A stretch of DNA of 64,000 nucleotides from Paenarthrobacter aurescens TC1. GTDB lineage: Bacteria; Actinomycetota; Actinomycetes; Actinomycetales; Micrococcaceae. The translations under genes and the position numbers were made by a program. How positions within the stretch are numbered: position 1 is the first letter of the stretch; every line of letters begins with the position of its first letter. The notes under the pieces were generated by a model. That model was not told the origin of the DNA and searched no databases. It saw nothing but the letters and a program-made list of their open reading frames with translations. The DNA is taken from positions 1,302,001 through 1,366,000 of the forward strand of contig CP000474.1 of the NCBI GenBank assembly GCA_000014925.1, read 5' to 3'. Positions 8,448-18,592 of this stretch are shown here, one piece after another.

Positions 8448-8493
8448 GCCGACGGGATCCGCCGCCACACCTACGGCGGCGGGTCCCGTTGGC
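8448..8493 (+). terminator. Hairpin between glyA and folD
   Basis: A 19-bp stem (8448-8466 with 8475-8493, two G-U pairs, loop ACACCTAC) lies in the 149-base gap. No U-run follows. It may attenuate read-through from glyA or protect the glyA mRNA end. Confidence 0.6.
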
Positions 8494-8549
8494 ATGAGCC
8501 ACCTATGAGGCTTCCCCACACAGGTCACCCACCAGAAAGAGCAGATGGA

Positions 8550-9443
8550 ATGACACAGTCCACCGCACAGATCCTCGATGGCAAGGCCACCGCCGCAGCC
8601 ATCAAGGCAGAACTGACCACTCGCGTTTCCGTCCTGGCCGCCAAGGGAATCGTCCCCGGCCTGGGCACCATCCTGGTGGGCTCGGACCCCGGCAGCACCT
8701 GGTACGTCGGCGGCAAGCACAAGGACTGCGCCGAGGTTGGCATCCAGTCCATCCGCCGAGACCTCCCCGAAGACATCTCCCAGGAGGACCTCCTGGAGGT
8801 TGTCCGTGAGCTCAACGACAACCCGGAATGCACCGGCTACATCGTCCAGTTGCCCCTTCCCAAGCACATTGACCAGGACGTCATCCTAGAAGCCATGGAC
8901 CCGGATAAGGACGCCGACGGACTGCACCCCATGAACCTTGGCCGCCTGGTGGCCAATGTGAACGGCGAGATGAAGTCCCCGCTGCCTTGCACGCCCAAGG
9001 GCTGTGTGGAGTTGCTGCGGCGCCACAACATCGAACTCAAGGGCAAGCGTGTCCTGGTGGTTGGCCGCGGCGTCACCATCGGCCGCCCCATCGGACTGCT
9101 GCTGACCCGCAAGGAAGTCAACGCCACGGTGATCCTGGCCCACACCGGCACGGTGGACCTGCCCGCGGAACTCAAGCAGGCCGACGTCGTGATTGCCGCC
9201 GCCGGCGTGCCGCACATGATCAAGGCTGAAGACCTCAAGCCGGGCGCAGTGGTGCTCGACGTCGGCGTCAGCCGCGTTGACGATGGCAACGGCAAGGCTG
9301 TTGTCACCGGAGACGTGGATCCGGCCGCTGCCGACGTCGCTGCCTGGCTGTCCCCGAACCCGGGCGGTGTGGGTCCGATGACCCGTGCCATGCTGCTCGC
9401 GAATGTGGTGGAGAGCGCTGAGCGCCAGGCGGGCATCGCGTAG
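8550..9443 (+). CDS. folD: Bifunctional methylenetetrahydrofolate dehydrogenase / methenyl-THF cyclohydrolase
   Basis: FolD oxidises 5,10-methylene-THF to methenyl-THF with NADP and hydrolyses it to 10-formyl-THF. It therefore follows directly on the GlyA product and supplies the substrate of PurU across the intergenic region. I start at ATG 8550, giving 297 residues; an in-frame ATG at 8505 would add 15 unlike residues. The N-terminal catalytic domain contains [17 protein letters not shown] with the catalytic lysine region. [13 protein letters not shown] and DKDADGLHP are family signatures. The NADP-binding domain has [15 protein letters not shown] and ends with [16 protein letters not shown]. 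Confidence 0.95.
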   Translation: MTQSTAQILDGKATAAAIKAELTTRVSVLAAKGIVPGLGTILVGSDPGSTWYVGGKHKDCAEVGIQSIRRDLPEDISQEDLLEVVRELNDNPECTGYIVQLPLPKHIDQDVILEAMDPDKDADGLHPMNLGRLVANVNGEMKSPLPCTPKGCVELLRRHNIELKGKRVLVVGRGVTIGRPIGLLLTRKEVNATVILAHTGTVDLPAELKQADVVIAAAGVPHMIKAEDLKPGAVVLDVGVSRVDDGNGKAVVTGDVDPAAADVAAWLSPNPGGVGPMTRAMLLANVVESAERQAGIA

Positions 9444-9463
9444 GTTTCCGCGAACACAGCCGT

Positions 9464-9536
9464 GGCCCGTTTCGGGGCTAAGCTGCCGAAGATGCCGTGC
9501 GCACGGCATCATCGGCAGCCAAGCCCCGAAACGGCC
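9464..9536. repeat. 73-base near-perfect inverted repeat after folD
   Basis: Two 36-37 base arms meet at 9500/9501 (TGCCGTGC|GCACGGCA) with about three mismatches and one bulge, leaving no loop. The outer sequence GGCCGTTTCGGGGCTTGG resembles parts of the hairpin near 5300 (GGCCGTTTTGGGGC). It may end folD transcription, but its length and lack of a U-run look more like a REP/MITE-type repeat. Confidence 0.65.
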
Positions 9537-9585
9537 TCGCAGCTGACGCTTTCACATATCGGTGGGCGCTACTAGTCTGCTGAGG

Positions 9586-10599
9586 GTGCACAATGAAGCA
9601 ACCCGCTCTCCGACACCGTCTCCGACACCGTCACCAACACCGTCAGAATCGTCGCAAACCAGCTTCGACATGAACCGACCAACCGTCATCAGCGCGCGGA
9701 ACCTCACCAAGGCCTATGGTGAACTCACCGCCGTGGACAACATCTCCTTCGACGTACCCGCCGGGGAGTCTTTCGGTCTGCTGGGACCCAACGGCGCCGG
9801 CAAATCCACCACCATGAAAATGATCGGTGGAGTCTCGCAACGCACCTCGGGAACGCTGAACATCATGGGATTGGACCCGGAATCCCACGGACCCGAGGTC
9901 AGGGCGCACTTGGGCGTGGTCCCGCAGCAGGACAACCTGGACGAAGAGCTCAGGGTCCGCGAGAACCTGATCGTCTACGGTCGCTACTTCGGCCTGCCCC
10001 TGAGCTACCTGCGCCCCAAAGCCGACGAACTCCTGGAGTTCGCGCAGCTGACGGACAAAGCGAACTCGAAGGTGGATGCGTTGTCCGGCGGCATGAAGCG
10101 GCGGCTCACCATCGCGCGGTCGCTTATCAACGAGCCGCGCATCCTGCTCCTTGACGAGCCCACCACCGGCCTTGATCCCCAAGCCCGCCACATCCTGTGG
10201 GACCGGCTCTTCAGGCTCAAGGAAAGCGGCGTGACGCTGATCCTCACTACGCACTACATGGATGAGGCCGAGCAACTCTGCGACCGCCTGATCGTGGTGG
10301 ACAAAGGCCGCATCATGGCCGAAGGTTCGCCCGCCAACCTCATCCGCGAGCACTCGTCGCGCGAAGTACTCGAGCTCAGGTTCGGTTCCGAGCGCAACGC
10401 GACCATCGGCGTCGAACTTCAGGGCATCGGTGAGCGCCTGGAGACGCTGCCGGACCGAGTGCTCATCTACGCGCACGACGGCGAGGCCGCGTTGGAGCAG
10501 GTCACTGCCCGAGGGCTGCGGCCCATGACCTCGCTGGTGCGCCGCTCGTCGCTGGAGGACGTGTTCCTGCGGCTGACCGGCAGGAGCCTCGTTGACTGA
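9586..10599 (+). CDS. ABC exporter ATP-binding protein (NodI/DrrA type)
   Basis: This nucleotide-binding subunit powers an ABC-2 type exporter formed with the next two genes. The ATPase domain begins near residue 33 and has Walker A GPNGAGKSTTMKM, Q-loop VVPQQDNLDEELRVREN, signature LSGGMKRRLTIARSL, Walker B ILLLDEPTTGLDP and H-loop LTTHYMDEAEQL. A NodI/DrrA-like C-terminal extension of about 90 residues follows. The first 28 residues are a low-complexity Pro-Ser-Thr stretch from a 12-bp DNA repeat. GTG 9586 has TAGTCT seven bases before it (leaderless pattern), but ATG 9670, just before the ATPase domain, is an alternative start. Substrate unknown: drug, antibiotic or surface glycan. Confidence 0.85.
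   Translation: MHNEATRSPTPSPTPSPTPSESSQTSFDMNRPTVISARNLTKAYGELTAVDNISFDVPAGESFGLLGPNGAGKSTTMKMIGGVSQRTSGTLNIMGLDPESHGPEVRAHLGVVPQQDNLDEELRVRENLIVYGRYFGLPLSYLRPKADELLEFAQLTDKANSKVDALSGGMKRRLTIARSLINEPRILLLDEPTTGLDPQARHILWDRLFRLKESGVTLILTTHYMDEAEQLCDRLIVVDKGRIMAEGSPANLIREHSSREVLELRFGSERNATIGVELQGIGERLETLPDRVLIYAHDGEAALEQVTARGLRPMTSLVRRSSLEDVFLRLTGRSLVD
9609..9644 (+). repeat. Three tandem 12-bp units encoding Pro-Thr-Pro-Ser
   Basis: TCCGACACCGTC occurs at 9609 and 9621, and a variant ACCAACACCGTC at 9633. In frame these give the PTPSPTPSPTPS stretch at the start of the ABC ATPase, if translation begins at 9586. Confidence 0.75.
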
Positions 10600-11446
10600 C
10601 AATCAAAGCACGACGGCGGAGCGGCCGTTGCGGGCCCACTCACCCGAGATGTCGGCTGCCCGGGCCCGACGCTGGGGCTCGTTCTTCTATGCGGAGCAGG
10701 TGCTTCGCGTCATGCGCAACTACGGCTGGTCCGTCATCTTGTACAGCGTGGGGCAGCCGGTGGCGTACCTGTTCGCCATGGGAGTCGGGCTCGCCAGCCT
10801 GGTGGATGCCAACAGCGAGGCCGCGTTCGGAGGCGTCAGCTATCTGGAGTTCGTGGCTCCGGCCCTGTTAGTCTCCGCTGCGGTGATGACGGCGTCGGGG
10901 GAATTCTCTTACCCGATCATGGACGGCTTCAAATGGCGCCGCGTGTTCTACGGCCCGCATGCCTCGCCGTTGATTCCGCAGCAGATCGCCAGTGGCCACA
11001 TCATGGCCAGTTCCCTGCGGTTCCTGCTTCAGTCGGTGGTCTACTTTGTGGTGGTGGCGCTGTTTGGCGCTTCACCGAGTCCGTGGGGTTGGGTCTCCGC
11101 CATTGTGGCCACGGTGGCTGCCCTGAGCTTTGGCCTGCCATTGATGGCCTACGCCGCGAGCATCACCCAGGACAAAGGGCAATTCGCGTTGGTGCAACGC
11201 TTCATTGTGATGCCGCTGTTCCTGTTCTCGGGGACGTTCTTCCCGCTGGATTCGTTGCCGATCGCAGTTCGCTGGATCGGCTGGATTTCACCCGTCTGGC
11301 ATGGAACCGAATTGGGCCGGGTGTTCACCTACGGGATGGACCAGGACCCGTTGCTGACCATCACTCATATTGTGTTCCTGCTGGTGACGGCAGTTGGGGG
11401 CTGGGTGCTGGTGCGCCGCCAATTCGTGAAGAGGATGGGCTCATGA
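10592..11446 (+). CDS. ABC-2 type exporter permease (NodJ/DrrB-like), first of two
   Basis: A 284-residue membrane subunit with about six hydrophobic segments after a cytoplasmic amphipathic N-terminus (QVLRVMRNYGWSVILYSVGQPVAYLFAMGVG). The late segment LFLFSGTFFPLDSLPIAVRWIGWISPVWHGTEL is the ABC-2 signature shared with NodJ and polysaccharide exporters. TTG at 10592 is the likely start because AGGAG lies five bases upstream; it overlaps the ATPase gene by eight bases, so translation is coupled. It overlaps the second permease by four bases (ATGA). The two permeases presumably form a heterodimer. Confidence 0.85.
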   Translation: MTDNQSTTAERPLRAHSPEMSAARARRWGSFFYAEQVLRVMRNYGWSVILYSVGQPVAYLFAMGVGLASLVDANSEAAFGGVSYLEFVAPALLVSAAVMTASGEFSYPIMDGFKWRRVFYGPHASPLIPQQIASGHIMASSLRFLLQSVVYFVVVALFGASPSPWGWVSAIVATVAALSFGLPLMAYAASITQDKGQFALVQRFIVMPLFLFSGTFFPLDSLPIAVRWIGWISPVWHGTELGRVFTYGMDQDPLLTITHIVFLLVTAVGGWVLVRRQFVKRMGS

Positions 11447-12276
11447 GTGTCCTGACAGGTGGCCATAGTGCCACGGACCTGGCCCGCGAGCGGAAGTTCG
11501 GTTCCCTGTACTCCCGTAACGCCAAGGCAGTGGTGGGCCGAGGGCTGATGGCGGCCAAGAGCAGCACCTGGCTGGTGATGGTGTCCGGGTTCTTCGAGCC
11601 GGTGCTGTTCCTGCTGGCCATGGGCGTGGGCATGGGCTCCATAGTGGGCACGGTCCAAGGGCCGGGCGGCGAGGAAATCAGCTACGCCGCGTACATCGCG
11701 CCGGCGCTCCTGGCGGTCTCCGCCATGAATGGGGCCATTTACGACTCCACCTGGAACGTTTTCTTCAAGATGAACTTCGCCAAGCTGTACCAAGGGATGC
11801 TCTACACGTCCCTGGGTCCGCTGGACGTAGCCATCGGCGAGATCTTCCTGGCTCTCCTTCGGGGCCTCCTGTACGCCACGGGTTTCACGGCAGTCATGGG
11901 GGTGATGGGCCTGCTCACCAGTTGGTGGGCCATCCTGGTCATTCCCGCCTCTGTGCTGATCGCTTTCGGCTTCGCGAGCTTCGGGATGGGCATCACCAGC
12001 TTCATGAAGACTTTCCAGCAGATGGACTGGATCAACTTCTTCCTGCTGCCCATGTTCCTGTTCAGTGCCACGTTCTACCCGCTCAGTGTGTACCCGCAGG
12101 TCATCCAATGGTTCATCCAGGCCATGCCACTGTGGCACGGCGTGGAACTCCTGCGGCAGATCAGCGTGGGCTCGTTCAGCCCGGCCACAGCTATCCATGT
12201 GGGCTATTACGTGGTGATGATCGCGCTGGGCATCATGCTGACCACGGGCAGGCTGCGCCAACTGTTCCTGAAGTAG
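11443..12276 (+). CDS. ABC-2 type exporter permease (NodJ/DrrB-like), second of two
   Basis: A 277-residue membrane protein paralogous to the preceding permease. It has about six hydrophobic segments and the same late motif, LPMFLFSATFYPLSVYPQVIQWFIQAMPLWHGVELLR. ATG 11443 overlaps the previous stop. A longer open frame extends upstream in the same phase but lies inside the first permease in another frame and is not coding. Two different permeases with one ATPase suggest an asymmetric exporter. The operon ends at a small inverted repeat shared with the convergent MFS gene. Confidence 0.87.
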   Translation: MSVLTGGHSATDLARERKFGSLYSRNAKAVVGRGLMAAKSSTWLVMVSGFFEPVLFLLAMGVGMGSIVGTVQGPGGEEISYAAYIAPALLAVSAMNGAIYDSTWNVFFKMNFAKLYQGMLYTSLGPLDVAIGEIFLALLRGLLYATGFTAVMGVMGLLTSWWAILVIPASVLIAFGFASFGMGITSFMKTFQQMDWINFFLLPMFLFSATFYPLSVYPQVIQWFIQAMPLWHGVELLRQISVGSFSPATAIHVGYYVVMIALGIMLTTGRLRQLFLK

Positions 12277-12277
12277 A

Positions 12278-12313
12278 ACGGCCGGCGCAGCCCGCCCCGG
12301 TTCTAGGCCGTTT
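12278..12313. terminator. Short inverted repeat between convergent genes
   Basis: AACGGCC near 12278 pairs with GGCCGTT near 12307. It spans the 26-base gap and the stop codon of the convergent MFS gene. A weak bidirectional terminator is possible. Confidence 0.35.
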
Positions 12314-13628
12314 CGATGTCAGCCATGGTCAGCTTCGCGTGGTCGCGCAGGCCCCAGGAGCAGAGTCCCATGACTGCCAGCGCGGAGACGGTGTAAATCA
12401 CGACGCCGATCGGGTCACCGTGGGTGGCGATCAGCAACGCTGTGGCCACGGTGGCTGCCGTACCGCCACCGAGTGCAGAACCAATCTGGTAGCTAGCCGA
12501 GATGGCTGAATAGCGGGAGGCAGCTGGGAACTGTTCGCCCAGGAACGCCGGCAGCGGGCCCTGCGGCACTGTGTTGAGCGCGCCACCCAACGTGAACATC
12601 AGCAGGGCAATCCATCCGGTGTGTGTCTCGATGGCCGGGAAGAACGCCACGAAGTAGATGATGAGCATCACGGAGCCGCCCACCATCACCGGCTTACGGC
12701 CAATCCTGTCCGAAAGGATCGCGGCCAGCGGCGCCGAGATGACGCTGGCCACCGCGCCCCACAGCTGGAATTGCAGTGATTCGCTCCCCGTGTAGCCGTG
12801 CTGGAGCACGTAGGACATCAGGAACACTGTGGCGATGTAGGTGAAGGTGTTGTAGCCGTAGCTCACGCCGATGGACATCAGGATTTGTCGCGGGTGCGAC
12901 TTCATGACAGCGAGCAGCGGAATGCGTGGTGTCTCGCCGGTAGAGGGGCGCTCGTCCTGGGGGAGGGTCAGCCGGGCAACAAGGCCCGCGACCACCAGCA
13001 GGCCGCCGATCCAGAAGGGAACCCGCCAAGCGAAGCTGGCCACTTCACCGCCTGCAATGGCGTCGGTGAGCGAAAAGACGCCGGAACCCATCAGCACGCC
13101 CAGCCCAATGCCCATGCTTGTGAAGCTTCCCCACAGTCCTCGACGACCTGCCGGTGCTGCCTCGATTCCCACCAGGGCAGCTCCGCCCCATTCACCGCCG
13201 GCAGAGAACCCCTGAACCAGCCGCAAGGCAATGAGCAGCATGGGGGCGGCCGCACCGATCGAATCTGCACTTGGCAGGCAACCAATCAGGAAGGTGCTTC
13301 CACCCATGAGGATGAGCGTCAGGATCAGGATCTTCCGCCGTCCGAGGCGGTCGCCGAAGTGGCCCAGGACGATCCCGCCCAAGGGGCGGGCCAGGAATCC
13401 TGCGCCAAAGGAAGCGAATGCCACCAAGGTTCCGGTCAGGGGGTCAAGGTTGGGGAAGAACAGCTGTGGGAACACCAGCGCTGCTGCCAGGCCATAGATG
13501 GTGAAGTCATAAAACTCCAGTGCTGTCCCAAAGCAAGAGATGAAGAAAGTACGCGCAGCGGAGACGGGGCGCTTGGACGATGGACCTTGTGGTTCCAGCG
13601 CAACATTGGGCTGAAGGGATTGCGGCAA
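12303..13628 (-). CDS. MFS transporter, metabolite:H+ symporter (MHS) family
   Basis: A 441-residue, 12-segment transporter of the metabolite:H+ symporter group (ShiA/ProP/KgtP-like). Family marks are FGTALEFYDFTIYG in segment 1, the loop 2-3 motif GHFGDRLGRRKILILTLILMGGSTFLIG, and RLVQGFSAGGEWGGAALVGIE in segment 4. I choose TTG 13628, preceded by GAAAGG at seven bases, because ATG candidates upstream overlap the end of the acyltransferase gene and encode low-complexity sequence. It is probably co-transcribed with that gene, 40 bases upstream. The substrate may therefore be a product or precursor of the acyltransferase reaction; this is inferred from position only. Confidence 0.85.
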   Translation of the reverse strand: MPQSLQPNVALEPQGPSSKRPVSAARTFFISCFGTALEFYDFTIYGLAAALVFPQLFFPNLDPLTGTLVAFASFGAGFLARPLGGIVLGHFGDRLGRRKILILTLILMGGSTFLIGCLPSADSIGAAAPMLLIALRLVQGFSAGGEWGGAALVGIEAAPAGRRGLWGSFTSMGIGLGVLMGSGVFSLTDAIAGGEVASFAWRVPFWIGGLLVVAGLVARLTLPQDERPSTGETPRIPLLAVMKSHPRQILMSIGVSYGYNTFTYIATVFLMSYVLQHGYTGSESLQFQLWGAVASVISAPLAAILSDRIGRKPVMVGGSVMLIIYFVAFFPAIETHTGWIALLMFTLGGALNTVPQGPLPAFLGEQFPAASRYSAISASYQIGSALGGGTAATVATALLIATHGDPIGVVIYTVSALAVMGLCSWGLRDHAKLTMADIETA

Positions 13629-13668
13629 GGAAGTGCCTTTCGTTGGGTGTTTGTTGGAGTGATGAGGG

Positions 13669-14748
13669 TTAGAAGACCTGGAAGCCATCGCGTGCGGCGT
13701 CGGCAGGGTTGGCAGCGGCGTAGGTGAGGGAGCAATTGACGGCATCAATGCTGATTGTCAGCAGTGTCTGCCACTGCTCGTGCCGGGGTGCCGAGGCATC
13801 AGGATGGAAACAGACCACGGAGGACGCTCCCTCGGACGAGCAGAACTGCTTGGCCCGGTCCGCGACGCTCAGGCCCGCCAGCTCCGGCGTTACGCGCCCA
13901 AGGTGGGCCAGGCGCTGGGGCGACAACGCACCGTCGTCGATTGCGTCCTCCTCTGCGAGGACGGGATCCAGGAAGTGGTTGGTGTGGAGCAGCCAGCCGT
14001 CGCCGCCGGGATCCACGACGGCGGTGCCCGCGGGGGAGGTCTCGATGCTGACGGCCCGGCGTGGGGTGCTTCCAGCTGTGAACACTGTAAAGACCGTGGA
14101 AGCGCTGACCCTGGCCGAGGAAGCGATGGCAATGGCTTGTTCGATGCTCGACGCTTCATCCAGGATGCGGCGGGCGATCGCGTGCACCGGCACTCCGGCG
14201 GAGTCGTCGTCGCTGGAGTGGGCAAGGATGTTGAAGTGAAGGCCGAGGCCCTCACTGTTGACGCCGATCTTTCCCAGCGTCCCGAACTCCGTGAACGTCT
14301 TGGTGGTCCGTCCCCGGGAGGGGTCCAGCTCGAGCAGGAGTCCTTCCGGCGCGAGGTCGTCGTGCCAATCCCAGGTCTGCATGGTTTGCGGCGCCCCAGT
14401 GCCGGCAGGTGCGTAGACCGCCGTCGAGCATTCGTGGGAGCTGACCTTCTTAGGCGCCGCCGCCAGGATCTCAGTGCGAGCGTTGACCACACTAAGCTCC
14501 CACGTCTCGAGTCCGGCGCCGTCGGCCCAGCCTTCGGCTTCCTCTGCCAGTGCGGGACTCCAAACACGCAAGGCCTCGTGGCTCCGCTCCGCAATGTCGC
14601 GGACCTTCTGCGGGGCGACGCCGAGAGTGGTGAAGAAGTCACTGTAGAGCTTGGCGGTATTGCGCGTCTGCGCATCCCAGGTGCGGCCGATGTCCAAGCC
14701 GCGCTCGCGGGGATCGTACGCGGTTGATGTGTGGCGGTGAAGCTGCAT
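13669..14748 (-). CDS. C45 family peptidase / acyltransferase (penicillin acyltransferase-like Ntn hydrolase)
   Basis: A 359-residue protein resembling acyl-CoA:6-aminopenicillanate acyltransferase and related C45 Ntn hydrolases. Those enzymes self-cleave so that an internal cysteine becomes the N-terminal nucleophile; Cys107 in SSHECSTAVYAP is the candidate. Downstream features fitting the fold are TWDWHDDLAPEGLLLEL, GKIGVNSEGLGLHFN and VDPGGDGWLLHTNHF. It starts at ATG 14748 with AAGGAGA just upstream. Despite the penicillin name, bacterial members act on varied amide or acyl substrates, and no beta-lactam genes are nearby. It shares a transcript with an MFS symporter and faces a LacI regulator across a perfect palindrome. 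Confidence 0.75.
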   Translation of the reverse strand: MQLHRHTSTAYDPRERGLDIGRTWDAQTRNTAKLYSDFFTTLGVAPQKVRDIAERSHEALRVWSPALAEEAEGWADGAGLETWELSVVNARTEILAAAPKKVSSHECSTAVYAPAGTGAPQTMQTWDWHDDLAPEGLLLELDPSRGRTTKTFTEFGTLGKIGVNSEGLGLHFNILAHSSDDDSAGVPVHAIARRILDEASSIEQAIAIASSARVSASTVFTVFTAGSTPRRAVSIETSPAGTAVVDPGGDGWLLHTNHFLDPVLAEEDAIDDGALSPQRLAHLGRVTPELAGLSVADRAKQFCSSEGASSVVCFHPDASAPRHEQWQTLLTISIDAVNCSLTYAAANPADAARDGFQVF

Positions 14749-14830
14749 GGGTCTCCTTGAGGGGGCCTATCCCGTTCGGGGCGAGTGGCTCCGGGATGAT
14801 GTGGATCACTGGTGACGCTCAAAGTACGGA

Positions 14831-14846
14831 ACAAAAACGTTTTTGT
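14831..14846. promoter_or_regulatory. Perfect 16-bp palindrome, LacI-type operator
   Basis: ACAAAAACGTTTTTGT is a perfect inverted repeat with the central CG typical of LacI/GalR operators. It sits between the divergent acyltransferase and LacI genes. It overlaps the -35 of the likely lacI promoter and lies 83 bases before the acyltransferase start, so one repressor could control both directions. Confidence 0.75.
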
Positions 14847-14871
14847 GTAGCTGGCTCAGAAGATTTATTCT
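14843..14871 (+). promoter_or_regulatory. Likely promoter of the LacI regulator gene
   Basis: TTGTGT at 14843-14848 and TATTCT at 14866-14871 are separated by 17 bases, a good vegetative sigma-factor arrangement. The -35 overlaps the palindrome at 14831-14846, consistent with autorepression. Start of transcription would be near 14878. Confidence 0.55.
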
Positions 14872-14914
14872 GTTTTCTGAAACCAGTTCCCAAGGTGACG
14901 GCAGGTGTGGACGC

Positions 14915-15952
14915 ATGGCCCGCGAACTTCAGCAGGGTGCCACCATCTGGGACGTCGCCCGCAAAGCCGGAGTGTCGATCACCACGGTGTCGCACTCGCT
15001 CAACGGCAAGGGCAATATCAGCGAGACAACCCGGGAACACGTCCGTGCCGTCGCTGCGGAGATGGGCTACGTCGCGGACGCCATGGCGCGAGGGCTGCGA
15101 AGTTCAAAGATGAATGCGATCGGACTGGTGTTTCGCTCCCTGGACAGCCTGGGCAACTACGGTCCCAATGGCGTGGACGTTTTCATGAAACTTGCAGGAG
15201 CGGCTGCGGCGGAGACGCTCAACAGGAACCTCGGACTGATGCTGGTACCCGACCTGAGCCGTGGACCCTTGCCGCCGTTCTCCATGTCCTTGGACGGCTA
15301 TATCGTCTTCGCGCCGCACTTGGATGACCCCGTGGTGGCTTTGCTGGAGAAACGCGGAATTCCCTACGTCACCTGGGACCGCGACCCGGGCCGCCCCGGC
15401 TTCCGGAACTGGGTGGCACACGACGATGCAGCGTCCACGCGAACTGTCCTGGACCATCTGGCTGCGGCAGGAGCTGCATCCATTGCCTATGTTGGAGGCA
15501 CAGACAGGAACGCCTGGAACTTCGATTGCGAGGCCGCCTACGTTGATTGGTGCCTGGAAACCGGCACGGAGCCCCGGATTTACCACGTACCCGAACGTGA
15601 CGGCGTGGAGGGTGGCCGCGAGGTGGGCGCACGGATCCTGGCTGATGGTTTACCCGGTGCAGTGTTCTGTTTGACGGGCAGACACGCCAGTGGCGCAGCC
15701 CAGGCCCTGCAGGAACGTGGCGTCCGCATACCCGGGGAGCTGCTGGTGTGCACGGGCTCGGACTCCGAGCACTCACGGCAGCACCAGCCGCCGATTTCCG
15801 CACTCGACGTCGACATCCCGGCCGCCGCTGCTGCCCTGGTGCAGCAACTCGTTGACGTCATGGACGGTACCAAGGATCCCGCGCCGGTCCTGCTCCCCGC
15901 CCGGTTCTTGGAGCGCGACTCCACCTTGCACCACAGGATGCCTTTCCACTAA
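14915..15952 (+). CDS. LacI family transcriptional regulator
   Basis: A 345-residue repressor. The N-terminal helix-turn-helix is clear: TIWDVARKAGVSITTVSHSLNGKGNISETTREHV, followed by the hinge helix AAEMGYVADAMARGLRSSKMNAIGLV. The rest is a periplasmic-binding-protein-like effector domain ending PAAAAALVQQLVDVMDGTKDPAPVLLPARFLERDSTL. ATG 14915 puts the HTH at the usual distance; upstream codons in the same frame are unlike the family. It diverges from the acyltransferase-MFS pair and most likely represses it through the palindrome at 14831. The effector is unknown. Confidence 0.92.
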   Translation: MARELQQGATIWDVARKAGVSITTVSHSLNGKGNISETTREHVRAVAAEMGYVADAMARGLRSSKMNAIGLVFRSLDSLGNYGPNGVDVFMKLAGAAAAETLNRNLGLMLVPDLSRGPLPPFSMSLDGYIVFAPHLDDPVVALLEKRGIPYVTWDRDPGRPGFRNWVAHDDAASTRTVLDHLAAAGAASIAYVGGTDRNAWNFDCEAAYVDWCLETGTEPRIYHVPERDGVEGGREVGARILADGLPGAVFCLTGRHASGAAQALQERGVRIPGELLVCTGSDSEHSRQHQPPISALDVDIPAAAAALVQQLVDVMDGTKDPAPVLLPARFLERDSTLHHRMPFH

Positions 15953-16032
15953 TGGATTTTTGTACAAAACTCCCTTGTTCGCCGTCCGTGGAAGCGGACA
16001 GGGCACCTTTGCGCATTTGAGAGAATGGGTTC

Positions 16033-16599
16033 ATGCAATCTCTCGGTGACCCGCACCCGTCCACGTCCCCCGCCGGAAAAGGCCTGTTCAAGGGCTTCCG
16101 CATCGGCGGCCTGGGCATGACAGTCGTCATCATCGCCTTCCTGGTAGCCGTCATCTTCGCGGCCAACCAGAACGATGTTGTGGGCTGGGTTGTTGCTGTC
16201 ATCGCTTTCGGCTGGCTGGCTTTGGCAACGTTTGTGGTGGTGAGTATTCGCAAGGCCGCGCAGCGGGCCGGTGCCAAGTTGACCGAAGCGCAAAATGCGT
16301 TCAATGCCGCAGCCGGCCGCGCGCCGTCGTCGTCCGCTGCTGACAGTGGAGGCACGCGCGTTGTTGCCGAACGCAGCAAAGCTGATGAGGTGCGGGACCT
16401 CAAACTGGACCATTCATTCAAGATCGTCCAGGTGCAGGTCCGCGTAGTGGATGAGGAACGGGCCAAAGGCGCAACGGCGGACCAGGACACCATCAACCGT
16501 GCGCTGGAAACCATTGCCATTACGGCGACGAATGCGCGGGACATGATCAAGTCTTCCGGCGGCTCGGACGAGCCCGTGGCCGGCACCATCATCGACTAG
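16033..16599 (+). CDS. Membrane protein of unknown function
   Basis: A 188-residue protein. After a short N-terminal region it has two hydrophobic segments (about residues 28-45 and 50-72), then an Ala-rich stretch and a charged, probably cytoplasmic C-terminal region with a helical character (VRDLKLDHSFKIVQVQVRVVDEERAKG). I recognise no named family. Its stop TAG at 16597-16599 is also the first part of a TAGAGT box that probably drives the next gene, so the two genes are likely transcribed separately at least in part. Confidence 0.7.
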   Translation: MQSLGDPHPSTSPAGKGLFKGFRIGGLGMTVVIIAFLVAVIFAANQNDVVGWVVAVIAFGWLALATFVVVSIRKAAQRAGAKLTEAQNAFNAAAGRAPSSSAADSGGTRVVAERSKADEVRDLKLDHSFKIVQVQVRVVDEERAKGATADQDTINRALETIAITATNARDMIKSSGGSDEPVAGTIID

Positions 16600-16609
16600 A
16601 GTGGACCGG

Positions 16610-18588
<1,979 letters not shown>

Positions 18589-18592
18589 GTCC

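Noticed and set aside
10933..11442. In-frame 170-residue extension upstream of the second ABC permease
   Set aside because: It overlaps the conserved end of the first permease in another frame and is not hydrophobic. The ATG at 11443 with a four-base overlap is the natural start.
13629..13748. Upstream starts of the MFS gene overlapping the acyltransferase end
   Set aside because: The added residues are low-complexity Ser/Pro/His and lack a binding site. TTG 13628 with GAAAGG gives a normal MHS transporter length.
15958..15969. 12-base palindrome TTTTGTACAAAA just after the LacI gene
   Set aside because: It resembles an operator in form but differs from the 14831 palindrome and sits after a stop codon, with the next gene's start 64 bases away. 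It is too short to claim.
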